From Clostridiaceae bacterium (GTDB lineage Bacteria > Bacillota > Clostridia > Lachnospirales > Lachnospiraceae), in the NCBI GenBank assembly GCA_910575795.1, contig CAJTGE010000028.1, positions 19,038 to 83,037 of the forward strand: a stretch of DNA of 64,000 nt, given 5' to 3'. Shown here piece after piece: positions 1 to 9,354 of this stretch (the first letter of the stretch is position 1; each line of letters begins with the position of its first letter). The position numbers and the translations under genes are program-made. The notes under the pieces were generated by a model. The model saw nothing but the letters and a program-made list of their open reading frames with translations. It searched no databases and was not told where the DNA came from.

Positions 1-1518
1 GTCAAATCCCGCGCTGTCCAGGTACACGGTATCCACATCCGGGTGATCCAGAACCGTTCCAAGGATATCCGCCTGCTCCAGAAGAACATTCAGGCGGTAC
101 GGGCCGCCCGCGTCCGACGCCTTTCGCCCGCCCGCAGCTTCGCTCTTTTTGCCGCCCGCTTCTGCAATCCCCGCCGCCTGCGCGTCCTCCCGCCGGTACG
201 GAGACAAAAGCTCCTGCAAAAGCGCCTCAAAGGCCGCCCTGCGCAGCTCATTTAACTCCTTAACCGGGACAAAGGCGTTTCCCTCAAGCTCCACCTTGAG
301 ATCCGCAAATTCAAACGGCGTGTTTCCCGTCTTTTGCAGGGAGCGCAGGATGCTCTCCTTCGTGGCTGGCTGGCTTTTCGCCTCCTGCGCCGCGCCTCCA
401 TATACGGTCACGGCCCTCTCCTGTCCTCCTGACAGCCTGTCCCGGCACGAAAGCGTCAGGGAAATCGGGCTTCCCGCGCGCACGGCGCAGGCGCCAAAAA
501 CAGGCGCCTTTACCTCTTTTTCCACAAATGTCTCGTCCAGCCAGGCGTACAGCGCCCGGTTTTCTTCGCGGAAGGCCGGCTTCTCCTTCAAAACTGCCAT
601 ATCGCGGCCATTGTGCCTGCGGTAATAGCCTTCGGTCTGCCCGCCGCGGTCAAACAGATCAAGAAGCGCCCTCCGATCCGTTTCCTCCACACGGTATCCG
701 GCCCGGCCAAGGGCCAGGTACTGATCCACATATTTGCGGTATATGCTCACCACGCCGGCCGTATACCTGGGACTCTTCATTCTTCCCTCAATCTTTAAGG
801 AATATACGCCCGCCTCGAGAATATCCGGCAAAATGTCGAGCGTGCACAGATCCTTAAGGCTTAACACATAGCGTTCGTCCCTTTTATTTAACGTGTTTCC
901 CGCCCGTTTCACTTCAAAGGGCAGACGGCACGTCTGCGCACAGCGCCCCCGGTTGCCGCTGCGCCCGCCGATCAGGCTGCTGAACAGGCACTGGCCGGAA
1001 TAGCTGTAGCACAGCGCGCCGTGTACAAAGCACTCCAGCTCCGCCCCCGTCTCCTCGTACATCCGCCGGATCTCCTCCAGGGAAAGCTCCCTGGCGGGCA
1101 CGATGCGCGAAGCGCCCATGCGCTCTGTGAGCGCCGCTCCAAACGCGCCCGTCACGGTCATCTGCGTGCTGGCATGGATGGGAAGATCCGGAAAATACGC
1201 CCGGATCAGTGAAAACACGCCCATATCCTGGACAATCGCCGCGTCCAGCCCCCGCTCATAGTACGGCGCAAGGTACGAAGGAAGCTCTGAAAGCTCCCGG
1301 TCCTTTACCAGGGTATTGACTGTCAGATACAGCCGGCAGCCGTGCAGATGCGCATAATCAATCGCCTCCAGAAGCGCATCCTCTCCCGGATTATCCGCAT
1401 AGGCGCGCGCGCCGAAGCGGCTGCCGCCGATATATACCGCGTCCGCCCCCGCCGCCACGGCCGCCTTCATGCTCTCATAGGAGCCGGCCGGCGCCAAAAT
1501 TTCCACCTTTTTTTTCAT
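1..1518 (-). CDS. U32 family peptidase / tRNA-rRNA hydroxylation protein, 3' end off window
   Basis: The reading frame starts with ATG at 1518 and runs off the left edge, so the C-terminus is missing. The N-terminus reads MKKKVEILAPAGSYESMKAA, the usual opening of the U32 family. A later stretch contains the U32 signature ECFVHGALCYSYSGQC followed by SS. Family members (TrhP, RlhA) are needed for hydroxylation of tRNA U34 or rRNA cytidine; others are annotated as collagenase-like proteases. Which applies here cannot be told from sequence. Its ATG overlaps the TGA of zapA (ATGA), so the two are probably translationally coupled in the ruvA-ruvB-zapA operon. Confidence 0.9.
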   Translation of the reverse strand, partial: MKKKVEILAPAGSYESMKAAVAAGADAVYIGGSRFGARAYADNPGEDALLEAIDYAHLHGCRLYLTVNTLVKDRELSELPSYLAPYYERGLDAAIVQDMGVFSLIRAYFPDLPIHASTQMTVTGAFGAALTERMGASRIVPARELSLEEIRRMYEETGAELECFVHGALCYSYSGQCLFSSLIGGRSGNRGRCAQTCRLPFEVKRAGNTLNKRDERYVLSLKDLCTLDILPDILEAGVYSLKIEGRMKSPRYTAGVVSIYRKYVDQYLALGRAGYRVEETDRRALLDLFDRGGQTEGYYRRHNGRDMAVLKEKPAFREENRALYAWLDETFVEKEVKAPVFGACAVRAGSPISLTLSCRDRLSGGQERAVTVYGGAAQEAKSQPATKESILRSLQKTGNTPFEFADLKVELEGNAFVPVKELNELRRAAFEALLQELLSPYRREDAQAAGIAEAGGKKSEAAGGRKASDAGGPYRLNVLLEQADILGTVLDHPDVDTVYLDSAGFD

Positions 1519-1919
1519 TGCTTCTTTGCCCTGCTTTTATCGGGCTCTCCCTTGGCCTTCGCCTGCGCAAGCTCGTCCCTGGCGGACTCCAGCTTCATCT
1601 GCGTGCTCACAAGCTCGTGCTTGAGCCGGTATGTCTCCTTCTCAAGCTCCTCCCTCTGGGCCTCCAAAAGAGCCGCTCTCTCCTTCTCCTTGAAATAATC
1701 GTCCGCCAGATTTAAGCATATCATCACGTTCTGGTAATCCTCCGCCTGCTTGGAAAAGCCCTCCTGCCGGCGCAGGAGCGAATATTTCTCATTCAGATAG
1801 CTCGCCACCTGCTGCAGATAGCTCTCCTCCTCCGATCCTCCCAGCGTGTAAATCTTTCCTCCGATCAGGACATCTGTATAATGTTTGGAATTCATCTCTC
1901 CATCTTCTCTTTCTGTCAT
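1515..1919 (-). CDS. zapA: Cell division protein ZapA-like
   Basis: 134 aa. The N-terminal half (MNSKHYTDVLIGGKIYTLGG) has the ZapA beta-alpha head, and residues 40-125 are a charged, Glu/Lys-rich coiled coil. ZapA binds FtsZ and bundles protofilaments at midcell. Two starts are possible: ATG at 1919 with AGGA seven bases upstream, or ATG at 1895, which removes eight residues and matches the usual N-terminus; I keep the longer one because of its better RBS. It lies 111 bases downstream of ruvB and overlaps the U32 gene by four bases. The ruvAB-zapA-U32 order is common in Lachnospiraceae. Confidence 0.85.
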   Translation of the reverse strand: MTEREDGEMNSKHYTDVLIGGKIYTLGGSEEESYLQQVASYLNEKYSLLRRQEGFSKQAEDYQNVMICLNLADDYFKEKERAALLEAQREELEKETYRLKHELVSTQMKLESARDELAQAKAKGEPDKSRAKKQ

Positions 1920-2030
1920 CCGTAAGTCCTGTCCACATCCCCGCCGGAAAGCGCCAAAAAGCGCCGCCCCGGCCGAACCCGGGCCTGTGAACTGCGCCTG
2001 TGCGAATTATCTCGCAAAATCTCCCCGCTT

Positions 2031-3020
2031 TCACGAAAGCCCCATATGGCGGTACGCCGCCTCTGTGGCCACCCGCCCTCTGGGGGTGCGGTTTAAAAAG
2101 CCGTTCATCAAAAGATACGGCTCATAGACGTCCTCCAGCGTCCCGGAATCCTCTCCCAGAGCCGCCGCCAGAGTGTCAAGCCCCACAGGGCCGCCGGAAA
2201 ACTTCTCAATAATCATGGTCAGGATCGCCCTGTCATTCTGATCCAGCCCCAGCTTATCCACATCCAGGATATCGAGGGCGAACTCAGCCACCTCGCCGGT
2301 GATCACCCCGTCATATTTCACCTGCGCAAAATCGCGCACGCGCTTTAAGAGCCGGTTGGCCAGCCTTGGCGTCCCCCTGGACCGTCTTGCAATCTCATAC
2401 GCCCCCTGCCCGTCGATCTCCACCCCGAGAACCCCCGCGGAGCGCATCACGATCGTCTTTAACTCCTCAGGCGTATAAAAATCCATTTTCTGTATGATCC
2501 CAAAGCGATCCCGCAGCGGCGCGGTCAGAAGCCCCGCCCGCGTGGTGGCCCCCACCAGCGTAAACCGCGGAAGCTCCAGGCGGATCGAGCGCGCGCTGGA
2601 ATCCTTGCCCAGCATAATATCAATTGCGAAATCCTCCATCGCGGGATAGAGAACCTCCTCCACCTGACGGTTTAAGCGGTGAATCTCATCCACAAACAGG
2701 ACGTCCCCCTCCTGAAGCCCGTTTAAAATCGCCGCAATCTCGCCCGGCTTTTCGATGGCGGGCCCTGACGTCACCTTCATCTTTACCCCCATCTCATTCG
2801 CAATGATGCCGCACAGCGTCGTCTTGCCAAGGCCCGGAGGCCCGTAAAACAGCACATGGTCAAGCGCCTCGTCCCTCGACTTCGCGGCATCAATAAAGAC
2901 CTTCAGCACAGAACAAATCTTCTCCTGCCCTATATACTCATTCAGATACAGAGGCCGCAGACTGCTCTCGATCCGCTTATCCTCTTCCGTAATCTCTGTT
3001 GTAATGACTCTCCTGCTCAT
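2031..3020 (-). CDS. ruvB: Holliday junction branch migration helicase RuvB
   Basis: 329 aa, normal family length. Walker [11 protein letters not shown] near residue 60, Walker B DEIHR, sensor GATTRAG and the C-terminal winged helix with TPRGRVAT are all present. RuvB is the hexameric AAA+ motor that drives branch migration with RuvA during recombinational repair. It sits 12 bases downstream of ruvA in the same operon. Confidence 0.98.
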   Translation of the reverse strand: MSRRVITTEITEEDKRIESSLRPLYLNEYIGQEKICSVLKVFIDAAKSRDEALDHVLFYGPPGLGKTTLCGIIANEMGVKMKVTSGPAIEKPGEIAAILNGLQEGDVLFVDEIHRLNRQVEEVLYPAMEDFAIDIMLGKDSSARSIRLELPRFTLVGATTRAGLLTAPLRDRFGIIQKMDFYTPEELKTIVMRSAGVLGVEIDGQGAYEIARRSRGTPRLANRLLKRVRDFAQVKYDGVITGEVAEFALDILDVDKLGLDQNDRAILTMIIEKFSGGPVGLDTLAAALGEDSGTLEDVYEPYLLMNGFLNRTPRGRVATEAAYRHMGLS

Positions 3021-3032
3021 CCCTGCTCCGTA

Positions 3033-3650
3033 TTATAAAAACGCCAGATATTTAAGCGATGCCTTCAGCACAGCCTCCGCATCCATGTCTTTCGTCATCT
3101 CCACGCTCCGGACCGCCTTCACCGCCTCCAGATTCGTATATCCCAGGGCCACAAGGGCGTCCACCGCCTCCCTCGCCGCTTCCCCGGAAACAGAAGGCGA
3201 CGCCTCCTTCCCGGCCGGAGCGCCCGGCAAAAGCTGTAACGTCTCGTCTGCCTTCACCTTGTCCTTCAAATCCAGAATCAGCCTCTGCGCCGTCTTGGCG
3301 CCCACGCCGGGCGCCCGGGCAATCGCCTTCGCGTCCCCGGTCAGGATCGCAAGCCGCAGCTCCTCCGGCCGCAGGGCCGACAGAATCCCCAGAGCCCCCT
3401 TGGGCCCTATGCCGGTTACGCTGATCAGGCGCTTAAACATCTCCAGATCCGGACGCGCCAGGAAGCCAAAGAGGCTCAGATCATCCTCCCGCACCTGGAG
3501 ATATGTATAGATCTGCACTTCCTTTCCCAGAGGGGGAAGGAGCTCTAAGACGGAAACCGGAACGTAGATGCCATAGCCTACATTGGCGGCCTCCACTACA
3601 ATCATATCTCTGTCCTTGTCCGTGAGAATGCCTTTTATATATGAAATCAA
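3033..3650 (-). CDS. ruvA: Holliday junction DNA helicase subunit RuvA
   Basis: 205 aa. N-terminal OB domain (MISYIKGILTDKD), two helix-hairpin-helix motifs around ISVTGIGPKGALGILSAL and APGVGAKTAQRLILDL, then a flexible linker and the C-terminal three-helix domain (ALVALGYTNLEAVKAV) that contacts RuvB. It binds the four-way junction and loads RuvB. First gene of the operon that continues through ruvB, zapA and the U32 gene. Confidence 0.98.
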   Translation of the reverse strand: MISYIKGILTDKDRDMIVVEAANVGYGIYVPVSVLELLPPLGKEVQIYTYLQVREDDLSLFGFLARPDLEMFKRLISVTGIGPKGALGILSALRPEELRLAILTGDAKAIARAPGVGAKTAQRLILDLKDKVKADETLQLLPGAPAGKEASPSVSGEAAREAVDALVALGYTNLEAVKAVRSVEMTKDMDAEAVLKASLKYLAFL

Positions 3651-3730
3651 TGCGTCTTTCCTCTTTTCCTGCGGATTTACAACGTGAAACGGCGCGCGGC
3701 AGATGCGGCGCGGTCAGTGTCTATGTCGAA

Positions 3731-3759
3731 ATTATAACATACGAGGAGGGGCATTGCAA
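3731..3759 (-). promoter_or_regulatory. Sigma-A promoter of the ruvAB-zapA-U32 operon
   Basis: On the minus strand TTGCAA (3754-3759), 17-base spacer, TATAAT (3731-3736). The predicted start is about 75 bases before the ruvA ATG. Confidence 0.75.
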
Positions 3760-3851
3760 CAGGTATCGAACAAATATTCTGCTTAAAAAGAAAATCAGGC
3801 GGTATGTTGCTATGGCATATGTAATTATACTCTGGACGGAGGGGAGCGCAA

Positions 3852-3907
3852 GGGGGCCGCCGGGATCGGGTTTCCGTTGGATATAGAACCCGGCCTTGGC
3901 GGCCCCC
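3852..3907 (+). repeat. Structured repeat R1, copy A
   Basis: Ten-base perfect closing stem (GGGGGCCGCC at 3852-3861 with GGCGGCCCCC at 3898-3907) around an inner stem CGGGTT/AACCCG. The loop region holds TCCGTTGGATATAGAA, the motif shared with copies at 8.1 kb and 20.5 kb. It lies between the divergent ruvA promoter and the exonuclease gene. No U-tract follows on either strand, so this copy is not a plain terminator. Confidence 0.6.
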
Positions 3908-4002
3908 TCCTCACAATCCCCTGCCGGCCCGCCCTTTACTTTTCGCTTATTTCTATATATAATGTCATTCAAACCACCCCAACTGCAAAGGAGCCCATAC
4001 CC

Positions 4003-5163
4003 ATGATAACCATACATAAAAACCTCCCGTTTACCCCATCCTACCCCGTAGAGCGGATCGGCCGTCCTGAAGATCTCCTGTTTTTTGATATTGAAACCAC
4101 CGGCTTTTCCGGCGAACGCTGCGGCGTGTATCTGATTGGGGCCGTCTGCTTTGAGCGCGGCGGCTGGCGGCTGACACAGTGGTTTGCCGACACGCCGGAC
4201 TCTGAGCCAAAGCTTTTGCGCGCCTTTTTTGATTTCCTCCAAAACTTCCGGATCCTCATTCATTTTAACGGGAACCGTTTTGACCTTCCGTTTCTTTTAA
4301 AGCGCTGCGCTTTTTACGGCTTTGACGCTTCCTTTGGCTCTGTGGCCAGCCTTGACTTATACCGGAGCGTGCGGCCGTTTAAGAAGCTCTGGGGCCTTGA
4401 AGGGCTTACGCAAAAGGATCTGGAACGCTTTCTCGGCGTCTGCCGGGAGGATCCGTTTTCCGGAGGGGAGCTGATTCATCTGTATGAACAATACCTGATA
4501 TCCGGAGAGGACTCTCTCTTTGGCCCGCTGATCCTGCACAACGAAGAGGACTTAACCGGGATGCTGTCTGTCCTTCCGGCCCTGTGCTACCGCGATTTCC
4601 TCTGCGGTTCTTTTTCGTTTCAGGGATATACCCTCAAAAACGGGGACGCAGCGCCGGCGGCATCCGAACCGGGGCCGGAAGCAGGGGCGGCGCCGGCGGC
4701 GCAAAGGACGGCTGTCCTGGCCTATGAAAGCGGGGTCTGCCTTCCGAAGCCGGTAAAGTCCCTCTTAAACGCCGGCCCGGGTTCCGTGCCGATCGGCCTT
4801 GCGCTTGACGGTTTTTGCCTCGCTTTGTCGGTTCCCCTGTACGAGGGAGAGCTCAAATACTTTTATCCGGATTATCAAAATTATTACTATCTCATCTATG
4901 AGGATCACGCTATCCACAAAAGCGTCGGGCAGTACGTGGAAAAAGCGGCCAGACGGCAGGCCTCCCCTAAAAACTGCTATACCCGCGTCCCGGGTCTCTT
5001 TCTTCCTGTGCCTCCCGGATGGCAGACGGACGGGCAGCGCCTTCTTAAGGCTTCGCCGCGCGATAAAACGGCTTATATCCCCTGTCAGGAAGAGCTTTTC
5101 CCGGAGCCCGGGGAGGCAGGCCGCTATCTGGCCGCTATCCTCGCAGAAAACGGGCTTATGTAG
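4003..5163 (+). CDS. RNase H-like exonuclease domain protein (YprB type)
   Basis: 386 aa from ATG 4003, chosen because AAAGGAG lies nine bases upstream; the open frame extends further 5' but that part runs through repeat R1. Exonuclease core of the DEDD type: LLFFDIETTGFSG (residues ~24-36) carries the first two acidic residues, and ILIHFNGNRFDLPFL the third. This matches the predicted RNase_H_2 (YprB) family, commonly annotated in Firmicutes as ribonuclease H-like exonuclease. The C-terminal ~150 residues are not recognised. Monocistronic, followed by a convergent gene. Confidence 0.8.
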   Translation: MITIHKNLPFTPSYPVERIGRPEDLLFFDIETTGFSGERCGVYLIGAVCFERGGWRLTQWFADTPDSEPKLLRAFFDFLQNFRILIHFNGNRFDLPFLLKRCAFYGFDASFGSVASLDLYRSVRPFKKLWGLEGLTQKDLERFLGVCREDPFSGGELIHLYEQYLISGEDSLFGPLILHNEEDLTGMLSVLPALCYRDFLCGSFSFQGYTLKNGDAAPAASEPGPEAGAAPAAQRTAVLAYESGVCLPKPVKSLLNAGPGSVPIGLALDGFCLALSVPLYEGELKYFYPDYQNYYYLIYEDHAIHKSVGQYVEKAARRQASPKNCYTRVPGLFLPVPPGWQTDGQRLLKASPRDKTAYIPCQEELFPEPGEAGRYLAAILAENGLM

Positions 5164-5192
5164 TTCTCCCGCGGGAGCTTGCGAGAGAACAT

Positions 5193-5735
5193 TTACCTGT
5201 GCTTCCGCAAAAGCTTCCGGATATAAGCAAATGTCCTCTCTTCCCCCTGCTCCTTCAGCATCAGCAGCAGATACTCGAGCCGCCGCTTCGTCTGCGGATG
5301 CATGACCACAATATGCCTCGCCTTCTCATAATATTCCCAGGGCGAGGCATCCGTGTAATCCGCCCCCTTATACACCTTGGAGGCCGCAATCCGGTCCATC
5401 ACCATCTCAATCAGGTAACAAAGCGGCATCCTGTTCCCCACAAGCCGTCCCGAGCGATCCGGCGCAAAGTCAATCCAGTATTCAAAATGATGCTTATTGC
5501 GCCCCTTGTGGTGGAGCCAGGCCGCGGAATACCCCTTTACCTCCTTTTCCGCCGCGTTCGGGCTCCTGGTTCCCTGAAAATATTTCACCCCTGTCACAAA
5601 TTCCTCCGGCGAATACTTTGACAAATCATGCAAAAGCCCCTGGCAAAACAGCCCGACCTGAAAGCAGCCTTTCATCACCAGCATTTTATGTTTCGTAATG
5701 GTCCGGAAATGACGGACCGCATTGAGCAGACTCAT
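5193..5735 (-). CDS. DUF5662 family protein
   Basis: 180 aa. Start ATG 5735 taken over an upstream GTG at 5741 because AGGAAAGG is correctly spaced from the ATG. Contains an HD-like arrangement (KHKMLVMKGCF, GLLHDLSKYS, then WLHHKGRNKHHFEYW) with many histidines that could bind metal. It corresponds to the DUF5662 family of small proteins in Firmicutes and phages; no function is known. Convergent with the exonuclease gene. Confidence 0.75.
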   Translation of the reverse strand: MSLLNAVRHFRTITKHKMLVMKGCFQVGLFCQGLLHDLSKYSPEEFVTGVKYFQGTRSPNAAEKEVKGYSAAWLHHKGRNKHHFEYWIDFAPDRSGRLVGNRMPLCYLIEMVMDRIAASKVYKGADYTDASPWEYYEKARHIVVMHPQTKRRLEYLLLMLKEQGEERTFAYIRKLLRKHR

Positions 5736-5902
5736 AAGCACCTTTCCTCTTCCATATTTTTAACATTTTTTTAACACAAATCCCCTGTTTCCAAGGGGAA
5801 ATGACCAGCTTTTTTTATTGTAACTCAATTCAGGCATTTTATCAACCTCGCATATGCTCCTAAAAAGATGTCTGAATTTCCAGAAATTTTGACGAAAAAC
5901 GT

Positions 5903-5931
5903 TTGACAGGCCATCCAAACTATGGTATTCT
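5903..5931 (+). promoter_or_regulatory. Promoter of the cold shock gene
   Basis: TTGACA (5903-5908), exactly 17 bases, TATTCT (5926-5931). The predicted 5' UTR is about 57 nt, shorter than the long thermosensing leader of E. coli cspA. Confidence 0.85.
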
Positions 5932-5994
5932 GAGATCAGGCCTTGAATCAGCAGGGTCATAACACTTTTTTCAAATATTTTCGGAGGTATCAGA

Positions 5995-6195
5995 ATGAAC
6001 AGAGGTACGGTAAAGTGGTTCAACAACCAGAAGGGCTACGGATTCATCAGTGACGAGCAGGGTAATGACGTTTTTGTTCACTATTCCGGCCTGAATATGG
6101 AAGGGTTCAAATCACTCGAAGAAGGCGCGCAGGTAGAGTTTGAAGTTGTAAACGGCGCCAAGGGACCCCAGGCAACCAATGTAACAAAGCTCTAA
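5995..6195 (+). CDS. Cold shock protein, CspA family
   Basis: 66 aa single cold-shock domain. RNP1 KGYGFI and RNP2 VFVHY are intact. Binds single-stranded RNA/DNA as an RNA chaperone. RBS TCGGAGG eight bases before ATG. Own promoter and terminator, so monocistronic. Confidence 0.97.
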   Translation: MNRGTVKWFNNQKGYGFISDEQGNDVFVHYSGLNMEGFKSLEEGAQVEFEVVNGAKGPQATNVTKL

Positions 6196-6274
6196 TCATC
6201 AACTTTCCAGTGTACCTGTTTCCATAATATTTTTATATTTTGTGAATAAGCTATATTGAACTGTAAAATGATTG

Positions 6275-6308
6275 CAAAGAGAGTCATCCAGGGGGATGGC
6301 TCTCTTTG
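6275..6308. terminator. Bidirectional intrinsic terminator between csp and hslO
   Basis: Near-perfect 15-base inverted repeat: CAAAGAGAGTCATCC and its mate ending CTCTCTTTG. The T-rich end of the stem serves the + strand; the A-rich start gives a U-tract for the minus strand gene ending at 6318. Confidence 0.75.
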
Positions 6309-6317
6309 TATCACGAT

Positions 6318-7217
6318 CTACCGCACGGCTTTTTCGTAAAGCGTTTTCAGCTCCTCCACCGAAAACTCATAATTCCGGCTGCAGAAATGGCAGTTGACCT
6401 CAATACTCTTTCCTTCCCGGATCATTTCATCCAGCTCCTTTTTCCCGATACTCACAAGAGCCTTCTCCACCCGCGCCTTGTCGCAGTTGCAGTAGAACGC
6501 CAGAGGCGCGCGCTCCGAGACCTCCAGCCCGTACCCGCCCAGCGTTTCCTCAAGGATCTGCTCCGGCGTATACCCTGCGTCCAGGAGGGCGGTCACAGGC
6601 CGCATACCGGCAAGCTTCTTTTCAAGCCCTTCTATAATTTCCTCCGACGCGCCCGGGAGAAGCTGGATGATAAAGCCGCCCGCCTGGCGCACCGTATTCT
6701 CCCGGTTCATCAAAACGCCCAGCGCCACAGCGGAAGGCGTCTGCTCCGACGTGGCGTAATAATACGTCAGATCCTCTGCGATCTCACCGCTTACGAGCTC
6801 TGTCTGGCCCACATAGGGCTCTTTTAATCCGATATCCTTTATAACGCTCAGCACGCCGTTTCCCAGCGCGCCGCCCACATCCAGCTTGCCCTCTGCATTG
6901 GGCGGCAGCATAACAGACGGTTCAAACGCATAGCCCTTGACACGGCCCCTGCTGTCAGCCGTCACGGTCAGTCCCCGGATTGGCCCGTCCCCCTCGATGC
7001 GGATGGTCAGGAGATCGTCTTCTCCCTTCATCATCGTCCCCATCATGGCCCCGGCCGTCAGAAGGCGTCCCAGGGCCGCTGTCGCAACCGGGCTCGTATT
7101 GTGCGCCTGCCTGGCATATTCCGCCAGCCCCCTCGTCGAGGCCGCAAAAGCCAGAATCTGCCCGTCAGCCGCCGTAGCCCGAATCATATAATCCATGTTT
7201 CCATCCATCCTGTCCAT
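6318..7217 (-). CDS. hslO: Redox-regulated chaperone Hsp33
   Basis: 299 aa. The core begins MDYMIRATAADGQILAFA. The C-terminal zinc switch is present as CNC about 60 residues before the end and CHFC about 28 residues later. Under oxidation the cysteines form disulfides and the protein becomes a holdase. Start is ambiguous: ATG 7217 has AAGGAAG six bases upstream; ATG 7196 matches the canonical N-terminus; ATG 7223 is also possible. It follows the methyltransferase by 17 bases and is probably cotranscribed with it. Confidence 0.95.
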   Translation of the reverse strand: MDRMDGNMDYMIRATAADGQILAFAASTRGLAEYARQAHNTSPVATAALGRLLTAGAMMGTMMKGEDDLLTIRIEGDGPIRGLTVTADSRGRVKGYAFEPSVMLPPNAEGKLDVGGALGNGVLSVIKDIGLKEPYVGQTELVSGEIAEDLTYYYATSEQTPSAVALGVLMNRENTVRQAGGFIIQLLPGASEEIIEGLEKKLAGMRPVTALLDAGYTPEQILEETLGGYGLEVSERAPLAFYCNCDKARVEKALVSIGKKELDEMIREGKSIEVNCHFCSRNYEFSVEELKTLYEKAVR

Positions 7218-7234
7218 CTCCATCTTCCTTTCTA

Positions 7235-8008
7235 TCACCTTTCTTGTCCCCGTTTCGCCTTTTCCCGCTCTCTGGCAATAAAACATACCCGCTCGCTCGT
7301 TTCCCCCGGCGCATCGCCTGAAAACGCGTCACAGACCGTCTCCAGCTCAAGCCCCGCCTCTGAAAGCGCCCGCGCCACCTCCTCAAACGAATACGCCCTC
7401 TGAAAATGCGTTTCCTGATATCTCCGGTACAGCTCCCCCTCCTCCCGCACAAACAAAGTCAGGTCATACTCATTGATCCGCTCCTTCTCATCGTACTCAT
7501 TTTCCCAGATAAAACTTCCCTCCTCGCGTTCCTCGGCGATCGTCCCGCTCCCAAGAAGCTCCCGGTACTTATACTCCGTATTCATATCAAAAATAAACAC
7601 CCCGCCCGGATCCAGGTAATTATTGACCAGCTTAAATACCCCGGCTAAATCCGCATAATCCAGGATATAGTTCATCGAATCGCACACGCTGACCACGGCC
7701 CTCACGGTCCCGTACAGCTCAAATTCCCGCATATCCTGCTGCAAATAAAGGATATCCGCCCCTGACCTCTCCCGCTTTTCCATCGCCGCCTGCAGCATTT
7801 CCTCCGACGCGTCCACCCCGATCATATCATACCCCATCGCGGCCAGCCGCTCCGTCACACTCCCCGTCCCGCACCCCAGATCCAGCACAAGCCCGTCCCG
7901 GATCCCGCGCTCCTCCAGACAGCCGCGCAGGCAGGCGCACCATTCATCGTAGGGGATATTGTCCATAAACATATCATAAACAGCGGCAAAGCCGGAATAT
8001 GCATCCAT
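7235..8008 (-). CDS. Class I SAM-dependent methyltransferase
   Basis: 257 aa. SAM-binding motif I VLDLGCGTGSVTERLA near residue 42, acidic motif II GVDASEEML, and a downstream motif DMNTEYKY. Resembles the small-molecule methyltransferase fold; the substrate cannot be inferred. RBS AAAGGAA precedes ATG 8008. Upstream on the minus strand is a direct repeat of TACAGTTATT, possibly an operator or part of the promoter. Cotranscribed with hslO. Confidence 0.88.
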   Translation of the reverse strand: MDAYSGFAAVYDMFMDNIPYDEWCACLRGCLEERGIRDGLVLDLGCGTGSVTERLAAMGYDMIGVDASEEMLQAAMEKRERSGADILYLQQDMREFELYGTVRAVVSVCDSMNYILDYADLAGVFKLVNNYLDPGGVFIFDMNTEYKYRELLGSGTIAEEREEGSFIWENEYDEKERINEYDLTLFVREEGELYRRYQETHFQRAYSFEEVARALSEAGLELETVCDAFSGDAPGETSERVCFIAREREKAKRGQER

Positions 8009-8077
8009 AGTTGTTCCTTTCCTTTCGTTTGATCTGAATTACAGAATAACTGTATAATAACTGTATAGCGAAATAAA

Positions 8078-8192
8078 TTTGTGAGAGGGCCGCCGGAAGC
8101 AGGCGATATATCCGACGAACCCCCGCTTTTCTCTGAGCGGGAGCGGGGTTCCGTTGGATATAGAACCTGTCACTGACGGCCCTATTCACAAA
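8078..8192 (+). repeat. Structured repeat R1, copy B
   Basis: About 115 bases with an outer stem TTTGTGA/TCACAAA, a second stem GGGCCG/CGGCCC, and a long inner hairpin in which ATATCC pairs with GGATAT and ACCCC with GGGGT. The 3' strand contains GGTTCCGTTGGATATAGAAC, nearly identical to copy A. Located between the methyltransferase start and the promoter of the next gene. Confidence 0.6.
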
Positions 8193-8276
8193 CTATACCC
8201 GGCGAAGCCATAAACAGTAACCACGGCCTTTTCACTCCCAATTTAAGCGATTTTGGCGATTCCCCTCAACCTCTTC

Positions 8277-8306
8277 TTGATCATTCCCCCCATCTTGGGG
8301 TATACT
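8277..8306 (+). promoter_or_regulatory. Promoter for the 8.37 kb membrane protein gene
   Basis: TTGATC (8277-8282), 18 bases, TATACT (8301-8306). The predicted transcript start is about 60 bases before the CDS. Confidence 0.6.
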
Positions 8307-8372
8307 ATACCATGACACTCATACATCCCGCTACCGACAACGCGCCTGTTTTTGCGCTGTCTCCACAAGCCT

Positions 8373-9329
8373 ATGAACAACAACCTGATTATAAAAAAAA
8401 TGCGCAGGACATTCTGCGTACGCCTTATACCATCCGCCCTGCTTTTTATGTTTTCCACAGGGCTCGGCTTCTGGTTTCCGGGAGGGAATTATTTTTTTCC
8501 AAGGCCCTTAAACTGCAAAAGCCATTACGAAAATTTTTACAACCGCGACCTTCCCTACGTCACGGTTACGGTTCCTGAGCTCTCCTACACCGGATGCCGC
8601 TATACGGTAAACGGCCTGACAGAGGGGTATTATTACTATACCTTACATGACGGCTTCTGCCAGTTCTATCTGCTTGACGCGCCGTACGGGAAGGAGCCGC
8701 TCCCCCTGCGCCCGGGCGGGACCTTAAAGGGACGGCTCGTAAGGCTTAACCCCAAGGAATACCGGATGCTTTTATCCTTTATGGCAGAGGATCTCAACTG
8801 GACCGTCTCCTCCATGGAGCGCATGGCGGCGCCCTATGCGGTGTCAACCCTGCCCTATCCGTTTTATCTGGATCTCATTTTCCGCCTGGCAGCCGGGCTC
8901 GGCGCTGCGATTGGGTTGTCCGATTTTCTTGGCAGCCTCTTTTATCTCCTGCTTCCGGAATATTCCCCGGCCTTCCGCTTTCTGGGCAGCCCGGAAAATC
9001 TCCGCCTGCACCTGGCAAAGGCGGAACTGGAGATGCGCCATACCGTCTTAAGCCAGACCCGCGCCCTCTGTCTGACGCCCGGATATGTGATCTCCCTGGA
9101 TCCGGACCGCCTGCTGCTTTTGCCGGTTTCTTCCATTATAAAGGTACGGCGGCTGCCCGGGCTTTTGACGCCTGTCCTTGCTAAGCTCCTCTGTGCGGCG
9201 CGCCTGCCGGTTCACATAAAAGAGACGTTCCGGGTGCGCATTTTCACCGCAGAGGGGCCGTCGTGCGTGCTTGTCTTTTACTCAGAGGAGGATGTGCAGC
9301 TTTTACAGGAGCTGCATCACGCGCCTTAA
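8373..9329 (+). CDS. Hypothetical membrane protein
   Basis: 318 aa from ATG 8373; a start at 8400 is also possible and neither has a clear RBS. A hydrophobic segment lies near the N-terminus (LIPSALLFMFSTGLGFWF) and another near residue 180 (LIFRLAAGLGAAIGL), giving probably two membrane spans with the region between them outside. The C-terminal half resembles a small PH-like or beta-rich domain. I do not recognise a named family with confidence. It stands alone between divergent and convergent neighbours. Confidence 0.75.
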   Translation: MNNNLIIKKMRRTFCVRLIPSALLFMFSTGLGFWFPGGNYFFPRPLNCKSHYENFYNRDLPYVTVTVPELSYTGCRYTVNGLTEGYYYYTLHDGFCQFYLLDAPYGKEPLPLRPGGTLKGRLVRLNPKEYRMLLSFMAEDLNWTVSSMERMAAPYAVSTLPYPFYLDLIFRLAAGLGAAIGLSDFLGSLFYLLLPEYSPAFRFLGSPENLRLHLAKAELEMRHTVLSQTRALCLTPGYVISLDPDRLLLLPVSSIIKVRRLPGLLTPVLAKLLCAARLPVHIKETFRVRIFTAEGPSCVLVFYSEEDVQLLQELHHAP

Positions 9330-9354
9330 ACGGCGGGAGCAGGCGGCAGCGACG

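Noticed and set aside
5760..6026. 88-codon minus frame upstream of the cold shock gene
   Set aside because: Overlaps the csp promoter and start on the opposite strand; no RBS or recognisable protein.
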